DNA of 9,493 bases from positions 1-9,493 of the forward strand of contig CAUJFU010000516.1 in NCBI GenBank assembly GCA_963169055.1, written 5' to 3'. The notes under the pieces were generated by a model. The model searched no databases. It was given only the letters and a program-made list of their open reading frames with translations, and was not told the origin of the DNA. Position numbers and translations under genes: made by a program. This document shows positions 1 to 6,612 of the stretch, piece after piece; the stretch's first letter is position 1, and every line of letters starts with the position of its first letter. The stretch is from Myxococcota bacterium. Its GTDB lineage: Bacteria; Myxococcota_C; UBA6777.

Positions 1-1659
1 GCCATCCGCTTCCAAGCGAAGAAGGCAATTACGTGTACGAGCGGGCTTGCCTCGCAGCCAGTCAACGCGCTGCAACGGGCGTTGTGCAGGATCTCCCCAC
101 AGCGGAAGATCGATCACACCTTCTTCTCGCTCTAACGGGTGACACAACAAAGCCTCATAACGCTTTTCAACACTCCGCTGCTGAAACTGCCGCTGCAAGG
201 CGCTGTGTACCGCAACTTCTCGCGCAAACACCAAGATCCCCGATGTCAACGCATCAAGGCGATGCACCGCCGCATAATACGCCCCATGTTTCGCTTGCAA
301 CCACAAACGCCCTAACACACTTTCTTGCTGCGCTTGTGTACGCCCCGGGACGGACAACAAACCCGTCGGCTTATCCACCACCAACAAATACGCGTCTTCG
401 TACAAGACGGAACATCCGAGACGTTGAGCAAGTGTCTGCGCCTGCGGAGTGTGTGCTTCTAACAAGGCAGTTGAACCGAGACGTTGAGCAAGTGTCTGCG
501 TCTGCGGAGTGTGTGCTTCTAACAAAGCGGTGGAACCGAGATGTTGCGAAATGGTCTGCGTCTGCGGCTTGTGTGTTTCTTGGTTGTTTTGGGGGGGAGT
601 GAGACCCGAAAGCAAAAAGCCCATGATGGGCTGACAACGCTCTGCACAAGCTCCGTAAAATTCGCCAGAGACGCGACTTCCGTTGGGCAAGGACGGACCC
701 CACCAAAACTCAGCAAGGCCCACAGGGTGCAAGCGGTGAGTCGCAGCGAGATGCAGTAGCTTCGGAGCACAACAATCCCCCGTTCCTGTGGGCAAGCGCC
801 CTTCGGAAAAGAACGCTTCCAAGGGTTGGGCGCGCCCCGAAAAGTTTGCGATGCGATACGCCCCATACATCCGATCTTGTAAGGTTCTCGAACGATGTTT
901 GCGTGCTTGTTTGAGGCGTTGCATCTCTGCATCGGCCTCGAAAACAGCCTGTCGCAACGGCGACAACGCTTCTTCTTGTGACTGCATCCATGCACGCAAG
1001 GCTTGTTTTTGGGTGCGGCTTTGCTGCTCCAAAAGGCGCGTCTGCTCTTCCACCCACGAAGCCTCCGCGCTCTCTCCCCACGAAGCCCGTTGTTGATCAC
1101 GAATCTGTTTTTGTTGCTTCAACACGGCCCGTCTTTCGGCCACTTCGGCGGCATACGCGGTCTGCAGTTGCGCAAGCTCCGCACGCAAAGGCAGATCCAC
1201 CAGTTCGATCAGACGTGCTTTCATCTCGTTTAGCGCAGCGATGGTCGCTTGTTCTTCTTGTGCAACTTCTTCGCGCCCCGGGATCGGCGGAACCCACCCC
1301 ATCCGCCGATCATCGCCTTGCCAAAGTCCAGAGAACGCCTTCAATACGCCCAGTGTTCCCGCAGCATCGCGTACCAACAGCACCCCAAACATCTTGCCTT
1401 CTGATGGAGGCGACTCGCCTTCTTGCAACTGCCGCATCAACCCCCGAGCGATCTCTTCGACAAACACCGTACGCGGCAACCACAACCGTTTCTTTGTTTC
1501 CAATCCTTCGGATACATCGTTGGGATCATCGCCTTCATAAAGATACGTCGAAGGTGATGTCTCGCACACAAGCTCCAAAGGCTCCGTTGCACAAACATCC
1601 GCAGAAACAAACATCTCCAACGGATGCAATACATCTCGAAGCGTATCTGATCGCTCCAT
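1..1659 (-). CDS. RluA-family RNA pseudouridine synthase with long N-terminal coiled-coil region, partial (3' end beyond window)
   Basis: This frame stays open for 553 codons from the ATG at 1659-1657 to the window edge, so the C-terminus is missing. RluA-family enzymes convert specific uridines in rRNA or tRNA to pseudouridine. The catalytic domain starts near residue 414: VLYEDAYLLVVDKPTGLLSV is the usual first strand, and HRLDALTSG (466-474) carries the catalytic aspartate D469. It is followed by the family's SVEKRYEALL stretch. Upstream lies an accessory region of about 410 residues, much longer than in ordinary RluA proteins of about 220-330 residues. It has an EGKMFGVLLV/AFSG segment, a Glu/Gln/Arg-rich predicted coiled coil (about 130-262), and GTGDCCAPKLL (292-302), AEFWWG (316-321) and ACAERC (337-342) motifs. 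From memory, a long RluA subfamily in gammaproteobacteria has the same order. A 20-residue tandem repeat (363-422) joins the two parts. Upstream are AAAGG at spacing 10 and GAGGTG directly before the ATG; GTG at 1662-1660 is an alternative start. The gene lies 46 bases after the RNase J gene and probably shares its transcript. The target nucleotide cannot be told from sequence. Confidence 0.92.
   Translation of the reverse strand, partial: MERSDTLRDVLHPLEMFVSADVCATEPLELVCETSPSTYLYEGDDPNDVSEGLETKKRLWLPRTVFVEEIARGLMRQLQEGESPPSEGKMFGVLLVRDAAGTLGVLKAFSGLWQGDDRRMGWVPPIPGREEVAQEEQATIAALNEMKARLIELVDLPLRAELAQLQTAYAAEVAERRAVLKQQKQIRDQQRASWGESAEASWVEEQTRLLEQQSRTQKQALRAWMQSQEEALSPLRQAVFEADAEMQRLKQARKHRSRTLQDRMYGAYRIANFSGRAQPLEAFFSEGRLPTGTGDCCAPKLLHLAATHRLHPVGLAEFWWGPSLPNGSRVSGEFYGACAERCQPIMGFLLSGLTPPQNNQETHKPQTQTISQHLGSTALLEAHTPQTQTLAQRLGSTALLEAHTPQAQTLAQRLGCSVLYEDAYLLVVDKPTGLLSVPGRTQAQQESVLGRLWLQAKHGAYYAAVHRLDALTSGILVFAREVAVHSALQRQFQQRSVEKRYEALLCHPLEREEGVIDLPLWGDPAQRPLQRVDWLRGKPARTRNCLLRLEADG
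394..573 (-). repeat. In-frame 60-bp tandem repeat, three units, within the pseudouridine synthase gene
   Basis: Three consecutive 60-base units encode 20-residue repeats of the form HxPQxQTxxQxLGxxxLxE at residues 363-382, 383-402 and 403-422. Aligned directly, blocks 421-480 and 481-540 differ at only 4 of 60 positions. Block 541-580 is more diverged, with about 8 differences in 40. Only the last unit runs on into the genuine first strand of the catalytic domain (GCSVLYED). The other two look like copies of that junction, with the strand residues changed to GSTALLEA. The period is a multiple of three, so the reading frame is kept. Confidence 0.95.
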
Positions 1660-1705
1660 CACCTCGACGCCTTTCTTTCCGCTGACACCTAACCCTATAT
1701 CCGTG

Positions 1706-3409
1706 TCAATCCATGCTGCGCAATTGTTGAAGGATGACGAGAACTTGGGGTGAGATCTCTTGATTTCGGAGGTGTTGTCGCAAGGCGCGTTTGAGAGATT
1801 GCGAAACGGCGTCAAGGTTACTGCGCAGCGTGAGAGGGATCTGCTCGAAGGCATCGACCAAAAGGGCCGGCCACTCTTCGTAGAGTTGGGAGGGCGAAGC
1901 GCTCACGCCCAAGCACTCGATCAACATATCGCCGACAAGAGCGCCTTTTTGATTGAGAACCGAAGAGACGACCAACAAACCATCTCGCGCCAAATGCCGC
2001 CGCTGCCGCAAGATATCGACGCCCAAAGGTGGTGCGGCAGGATGCCCGCGATACAACATCTCCCATTCCGCAAAACCGGCCCGCTCGACACGCCGCTCGA
2101 ACAGACGCAAACGCTCGCCGTTTCGACAAACAAACACATCTTCCTGCGCCATGCCCGTTTCGATGGCAAGCTTGCGATGCTCCAACAAGAATCGCTGTTG
2201 CCCGTGTATCGGGACCAAAGAGCGTGGGCGCAAGAGTTTGATCGCCAGTTGCAGATCCCCGCGAAAACCATGCCCAGAAACATGGATATTGTAGAGGGGT
2301 GGGTCCAAGATCTCGGCCCCACGGGAGAGAAGCTGCTCTTGGATGTAGGAGATTACATTCTCGTTGCCGGGAACCCAACGAGCAGACCAAAAGATCGTAT
2401 CTCCCGAGAGGATCCGCAGCGGCGGCATCTCATCTCGTGCAAGGCGCGCCATCGTCGCCATCGGCTCGCCCTGTGAGCCTGTCGCCAACACCAAGATCCG
2501 CTCTGGCGCGAGTTTTTGCGCATCTTCAACCGAGACGATCTCACGCTCCAAAAGATGCAGATAGCCAAGCTCTCGTGCGATCTGCAAGCTGCGTTCGATG
2601 CCCGAACCCGCAAGCGCTACTTTACGCCCTGTTTTTCGGGCAGCTTGGATCGCAAGGCTCATCCGTTCGACGTGGCTTGCAAACGTGACGAGAAAGATCC
2701 GCCCCTTGGCTTGGGCAAAAAGCTTCTCGAAGGATTCGACCAGCCCCGCTTCGCTTGGCGCAAACCCCCGCATATAGACGTTGGTGCTTTCCAACAACAA
2801 CAGATCCACCCCTTCTTCGCCCAAAGCCCCAAAACGTGAGAACACACCGCCGCCTTTGTGATTGGGGGCAGACAGATCCATCTTGAGATCCCCCGCATGG
2901 ACAATGCGGCCTTGGGGCGTGTCGATCACCAACGCACAAGCCCCCGGGATACTGTGTGGAACCAACACCCACTCGAAGCCAAACGACCCGATCATATAGC
3001 GTTTTCCGGGCTGTACGATGTGAAATTCAGGGCGAATCCCTCGCTCGGAGAGTTTGGCTGCGACGAGGCTGACGGTGAATGCGGTGCCGTAGATCGGCCC
3101 ATCCAAACATTCCAACAACTGGGCGATCGCACCGATGTGATCCTCATGACCATGCGTCAAGACGATCCCCGTAAGCGTCTCCCCCGCTTTTCGAAGGCTC
3201 TCAAAAGAAGGGTGCGTCTGCTGAGCACCCGGTGCATAGGCAGGATCGGGAAATCCCGCCCCACAATCCACCAAAACACGCTGCTCTCCGCACGACAGCA
3301 GCGTGGCATTCATTCCCACCTCTTCTAAGCCCCCAAGAAACGTCACCTCCACAGGCAACGATTCGCTTCCTAACGGATCTCCATCCAATGCGTGCGTGGT
3401 TTCCAACAT
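1706..3409 (-). CDS. rnj: Ribonuclease J (beta-CASP metallo-beta-lactamase RNase)
   Basis: RNase J is a zinc-dependent cytoplasmic enzyme with 5'-to-3' exonuclease and endonuclease activity in mRNA decay and rRNA maturation. The 567-residue product matches the usual length of about 550-560. It begins with the family hallmark VTFLGGLEEVGMN. The metal-binding HGHEDH follows at 86-91, then H152 (VPHSIPGA), D174 (HAGDLKMD), the beta-CASP part with ATGSQGEP (309-316), HVSGHG (376-381) and PIHGQ with H402. About 130 C-terminal residues correspond to the RNase J C-terminal domain. The frame is open 92 codons further upstream, but that stretch overlaps the divergent lon gene and lacks family features. 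The chosen ATG at 3409-3407 has AAGGA four bases upstream and gives normal spacing to the first conserved strand. All expected metal ligands are present, so the enzyme should be active. The downstream neighbour, 46 bases away on the same strand, is an RNA pseudouridine synthase, so the pair looks like an RNA-metabolism operon. Confidence 0.96.
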   Translation of the reverse strand: MLETTHALDGDPLGSESLPVEVTFLGGLEEVGMNATLLSCGEQRVLVDCGAGFPDPAYAPGAQQTHPSFESLRKAGETLTGIVLTHGHEDHIGAIAQLLECLDGPIYGTAFTVSLVAAKLSERGIRPEFHIVQPGKRYMIGSFGFEWVLVPHSIPGACALVIDTPQGRIVHAGDLKMDLSAPNHKGGGVFSRFGALGEEGVDLLLLESTNVYMRGFAPSEAGLVESFEKLFAQAKGRIFLVTFASHVERMSLAIQAARKTGRKVALAGSGIERSLQIARELGYLHLLEREIVSVEDAQKLAPERILVLATGSQGEPMATMARLARDEMPPLRILSGDTIFWSARWVPGNENVISYIQEQLLSRGAEILDPPLYNIHVSGHGFRGDLQLAIKLLRPRSLVPIHGQQRFLLEHRKLAIETGMAQEDVFVCRNGERLRLFERRVERAGFAEWEMLYRGHPAAPPLGVDILRQRRHLARDGLLVVSSVLNQKGALVGDMLIECLGVSASPSQLYEEWPALLVDAFEQIPLTLRSNLDAVSQSLKRALRQHLRNQEISPQVLVILQQLRSMD

Positions 3410-3413
3410 TCCA

Positions 3414-3418
3414 TCCTT
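3414..3418 (-). promoter_or_regulatory. Ribosome binding site of rnj
   Basis: AAGGA on the minus strand lies four bases before the ATG at 3409-3407. This supports the 567-residue form of RNase J over the longer open frame that runs into lon. Confidence 0.6.
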
Positions 3419-3636
3419 ATCGCAACAACCCTTTTCGCTTGCCGATCTTGCGAAGAGGCTCAAACTGTCCATCCAGCGGTACGAATCCACCTTGTACAAC
3501 AATCCTCTTCGCTTGCCTACTGTGCGAGGGTGGTTAGATCGTCTTGTCTCGCCGAAGACACGCCGATTTCGAGCATCCAAACCGCGTTCTCTTTTGCGCC
3601 GCTCAACGCGCCAAACGGATGTCACACCCCATACCC

Positions 3637-3643
3637 AAAAGGA
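3637..3643 (+). promoter_or_regulatory. Ribosome binding site of lon
   Basis: AAAAGGA ends six bases before the ATG at 3650. It decides the start: the same frame is open 86 codons further upstream to 3392, but that would overlap the rnj start region and has no comparable site. Confidence 0.7.
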
Positions 3644-3649
3644 TTTCGC

Positions 3650-6538
3650 ATGGCGAAGAAAAAAAACAGCGACACCCTCCAACAAGACACATCGACCACA
3701 TCGGGCTCCTCGGCAGAAAAAACCAAACGCAGATCTCCCAAGACATCACAGGCACACCACGACGCACAAGATCTGCCACACCCACAAGGACTTTCCGAGA
3801 AGAAGCCCTCCGAAGACATACAGATCTTTGATGTCACGCACCCACCCGCCGAAGAGATCGCGAGCTCGCCCACAGAGGCGGCATCACACCCGCCCACAGA
3901 AGCGACATCGCATCCGCCCGCAGAGACCGTAGCGTCGGCGTCTGAGGAGGAGGCCGAGATATCCAACGAGGATCTCGTTGAAGCCGAGATCCTCGATCCG
4001 TCGATGCGCCACAGTTCGGCAGGATGGCACACACGAGAAGACCTGCCACTTGAAGTAGACGAGGACGGAGAACTGCTCGATCCTCCGCGTTCGGTGGTTC
4101 CTGCGGAACAGCCGCCGAGCAATCTCTTCGTGTTGCCTCTGAGCGAAGAAGTTCTTTTTCCCGGTATGATCTTGCCCATCGCCCTTCCTCAAGGCCCGTT
4201 GCGAGATATTATCACCCAAGCCGAGCAGCAGCGATTTCTCGCGATCTTTGCGCGAAAAAAACCACCCTCCGAAGAAACCCCCCCCTCGATCGCGGGATCC
4301 CACGAACTCCATCCCGTCGGAACAGTCGCACGTTTGATGCAAGTGATGCAACTGCCCAACGGCGTAATGACCGCGCTGCTCCAAGTGATCCGCCGCTGCC
4401 GCATCGTCAAAACCATCCGCACGCAGCCCTTTGTGATCGCACGAGTCTCTTTGCTTGACGACGAGATCCAAGAAGGCGATCAAAGCACCCTCGAAGCGCT
4501 CTCTCGTAGCATCCGACAAAGCCTCGAAGAAGTCGTCAAACTCTCCCCCAACTTGCCTGACGAATTTGATCAAGTGATCCGAGGCATCGAGTCTCCCACT
4601 CGCCTTGCCGACTTTGTGGCCTCGCACTTTCTCCAAGACTTTCACGCACGACAAGAATTCCTTGAAACGCTCTCCGTTCGCAAACGCCTCGAAAACGCTT
4701 TGAGCTTCTTGCTCAAAGAAGTCGAGATGATCCGCCTCCAAAAGAAACTGCGCGAAGAACTCCAAGAGCGCACCGAAGCACAGCAACGCGAATATCTCTT
4801 GCGCGAACAACTCAAGATCATCCAACGCGAACTTGGCGAACAGCGCGACGAAAAAGAACTCGACGGCGAAAAATACGCCAAGCGGATCGAAGAAGCCAAG
4901 ATGCCCGAAGATGCGCGAAAACGCGCAGAGCAAGAGCTGCGTCGGTTGCGGGTCTTACCTCCTGAGGCCGGTGAGTACAATATGATCCGCACCTATCTCG
5001 ATTGGCTGTGCGATCTGCCTTGGTCACGCGAGGACAAAGACAAGCTCAACATCCGACAAGCGCGACGCATCCTCGACCAAGACCACTTCGGCCTCGATCG
5101 AGTCAAAGAACGCATCCTTGAATTTCTAGCGGTGCGAAAGCTCAAGCCCGATCAGCGCGGTGCGATCTTGTGTTTGAGCGGTCCTCCCGGTGTCGGCAAG
5201 ACCTCGCTTGGACAGTCCATTGCGCGGGCGATGGGGCGAAAGTTCTTTCGTTTCTCGCTCGGTGGTATGCGCGATGAAGCGGAGATCAAAGGACATCGGC
5301 GCACTTATCTGGGAGCGATGCCCGGGAAACTCTTACAAGGACTCGCTCGCGTCGGCAGCAACAACCCAGTCTTTATGTTGGACGAGATCGATAAGATCGG
5401 CAAAGACTGGCGCGGCGATCCAGCCTCTGCGCTTCTTGAAGTCCTCGATCCCGCGCAAAACCACAAATATCTCGATCATTACCTCGATGTTCCTTTCGAT
5501 CTTTCGCGGGTGATGTTTATCGCTACCGCCAACGACCGCGACGCCATCCCCGCCGCTCTGCTCGACCGAATGGAAGTCATCGAGATCCCGGGATACATCC
5601 CCGAAGAAAAAGTCGAGATCGCCCGCCGTTATCTCTTGCCTCGGCAAATCGAAGATCACGGACTCACCAAAGGTGCGGTGCGCTGCGCTGCACCAACGCT
5701 TCACGAGATCATCAAGCACTACACCCGCGAAGCCGGCGTCCGCAACCTCAACCGCGAGATCGCCCAGATCGTACGCAAGGTCGCGATCCGCATCGCCGAA
5801 CAACAAAACGACGAACACCCCCACCCCAAACACGCGATCATCCAAAAAAGCAACCTTGAACGCTATCTTGGGCCGCCTCGTCATCTTGGCTCACGCCTTG
5901 AGGGACGCCCCACGCGCATCGGAAGCGCTGTCGGCCTTGCGTGGACCCCTGTGGGCGGCGATATCTTGTTTTTTGAAACCACCCGCTTCCAAGGAACGGG
6001 CCGCGTCGAAGTGACAGGCCGCCTCGGTGAGGTGATGACCGAATCCGCACGCATCGCCCTCTCCTATCTCAAATCCCAAGCCGCACGCTTTGCGATCGAT
6101 CTCGACCAACTCAAACAAACCGATATCCATCTCCACGTCCCCGCAGGAGCCGTCCCCAAAGACGGGCCCTCCGCAGGAATCACCATCACCACAGCCCTGC
6201 TTTCTTTGCTTAGCGCGCAAGGATCGCCCCCACGCGGAGATACCGCCATGACGGGCGAGATCACCTTGATGGGCGATGTCCTGCCTGTGGGTGGCATCCG
6301 CGAAAAGGTTGTGGCCGCTGCTTCCGCAGGCGTGCGCGTTGTGATCTTGCCCAAACAAAACCAACTCGACTACGGCGAAGTCCCCGAACATATCCGCGCC
6401 AAACTCACTGCCTACTTTGTCGAACACTACGATGAAGTCGTCCCTCTCGTCTTCGCTTCGCCTCCTTCTTTGATGCCCCAACAACCGACTTCTCACAGCA
6501 CCCCCCTTCAAGCCTTCCCCCCTCATTCCAACAAGTGA
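3650..6538 (+). CDS. lon: ATP-dependent Lon protease with long acidic N-terminal extension
   Basis: Lon is a cytoplasmic hexameric ATP-driven serine protease that removes misfolded and short-lived regulatory proteins. The product is 962 residues against about 780-820 for typical bacterial Lon. The excess is mostly residues 1-155, a Lys-rich start followed by a Ser/Pro/Glu/Ala-rich acidic stretch with octapeptide-like repeats (about 64-96). The LON substrate-binding domain follows (FVLPLSEEVLFPGMILPI, 160-177, to about 355), then a helical segment (about 360-440) and the AAA+ module. That module has Walker A GPPGVGKT (511-518), Walker B VFMLDEID (574-581), FIATAN (623-628), LLDRMEV (637-643) and sensor-2 GVRNLNRE (696-703). 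The protease domain has KDGPSAG with catalytic S841 and GGIREK with K886, the expected Ser-Lys dyad. The C-terminal tail (about 937-962) is Pro/Ser-rich. The start at 3650 is chosen for its ribosome binding site and its position clear of rnj. The gene diverges from rnj, and a SulP gene follows 74 bases later with no obvious terminator between them. Confidence 0.97.
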   Translation: MAKKKNSDTLQQDTSTTSGSSAEKTKRRSPKTSQAHHDAQDLPHPQGLSEKKPSEDIQIFDVTHPPAEEIASSPTEAASHPPTEATSHPPAETVASASEEEAEISNEDLVEAEILDPSMRHSSAGWHTREDLPLEVDEDGELLDPPRSVVPAEQPPSNLFVLPLSEEVLFPGMILPIALPQGPLRDIITQAEQQRFLAIFARKKPPSEETPPSIAGSHELHPVGTVARLMQVMQLPNGVMTALLQVIRRCRIVKTIRTQPFVIARVSLLDDEIQEGDQSTLEALSRSIRQSLEEVVKLSPNLPDEFDQVIRGIESPTRLADFVASHFLQDFHARQEFLETLSVRKRLENALSFLLKEVEMIRLQKKLREELQERTEAQQREYLLREQLKIIQRELGEQRDEKELDGEKYAKRIEEAKMPEDARKRAEQELRRLRVLPPEAGEYNMIRTYLDWLCDLPWSREDKDKLNIRQARRILDQDHFGLDRVKERILEFLAVRKLKPDQRGAILCLSGPPGVGKTSLGQSIARAMGRKFFRFSLGGMRDEAEIKGHRRTYLGAMPGKLLQGLARVGSNNPVFMLDEIDKIGKDWRGDPASALLEVLDPAQNHKYLDHYLDVPFDLSRVMFIATANDRDAIPAALLDRMEVIEIPGYIPEEKVEIARRYLLPRQIEDHGLTKGAVRCAAPTLHEIIKHYTREAGVRNLNREIAQIVRKVAIRIAEQQNDEHPHPKHAIIQKSNLERYLGPPRHLGSRLEGRPTRIGSAVGLAWTPVGGDILFFETTRFQGTGRVEVTGRLGEVMTESARIALSYLKSQAARFAIDLDQLKQTDIHLHVPAGAVPKDGPSAGITITTALLSLLSAQGSPPRGDTAMTGEITLMGDVLPVGGIREKVVAAASAGVRVVILPKQNQLDYGEVPEHIRAKLTAYFVEHYDEVVPLVFASPPSLMPQQPTSHSTPLQAFPPHSNK

Positions 6539-6612
6539 TCTTTGTTCGCGGAGCATCGGTCGCGCAACCTTTTCTCACGAGTCGTCTCTACACGGTCGGA
6601 TTTGAGCACACG

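Larger units (their letters stand above)
3410..3649. promoter_or_regulatory. Divergent intergenic region between rnj and lon
   Basis: These 240 bases separate the start codons of two divergent genes, so promoters for both should lie here. I cannot assign -35 and -10 boxes with confidence. The exact 10-mer TTCGCTTGCC occurs twice in the same orientation (3434-3443 and 3508-3517). GCGAAGAGG (3450-3458) is an inverted match to CCTCTTCGC (3504-3512). An 8-base imperfect hairpin (arms 3431-3438 and 3450-3457, loop 11) would lie in the rnj leader, about 12 bases upstream of its AAGGA. No sigma-32 promoter could be supported for lon. Frames of both neighbours remain open across much of the region, which is common at this GC content and is not taken as coding. 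Confidence 0.6.

Noticed and set aside
591-597. Run of seven G (C on the coding strand) as a phase-variation or frameshift site
   Set aside because: The frame is intact here, the run is short, and the phase does not match the classic slippery heptamer.
33-602. 189-codon plus-strand open frame with an internal repeat
   Set aside because: It is antisense to the pseudouridine synthase gene, and its repeat merely mirrors the 60-base tandem repeat. The product has no recognisable domain.
519-1100. 193-codon minus-strand open frame
   Set aside because: It is a shifted frame of the pseudouridine synthase gene, whose own frame is continuous and carries the family motifs.
1760-2476. 238-codon plus-strand open frame
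   Set aside because: It lies antisense to RNase J, has no recognisable motif, and is typical of the open opposite frames seen at this GC content.
3123-3130. GCGATCGC, the cyanobacterial HIP1 octamer
   Set aside because: I noticed only this one copy and nothing else points to cyanobacteria. It fits the general GATC richness.
3627-3632. CCCCAT resembling a sigma-32 -10 element upstream of lon
   Set aside because: It sits too close to the ribosome binding site, and no CTTGAA-like -35 element lies at the right distance.
3392-3649. Extended Lon start at 3392
   Set aside because: It would overlap the rnj start, and the added sequence has no Lon-like feature. The ATG at 3650 has a good ribosome binding site.
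3410-3685. Extended RNase J start at 3685
   Set aside because: It would overlap the lon start and add 92 residues without family similarity, while the ATG at 3409 has its own AAGGA.
3884-4933. 349-codon minus-strand open frame rich in Phe and Leu
   Set aside because: It is antisense to lon, and its composition (repeated FF and LF) is that expected from the reverse of Glu/Lys-rich codons.
6535-6612. GTG start for the SulP gene overlapping the lon stop codon
   Set aside because: Translational coupling by overlap is possible, but there is no ribosome binding site and the extra 26 residues are not typical of SulP N-termini. Kept only as an alternative.
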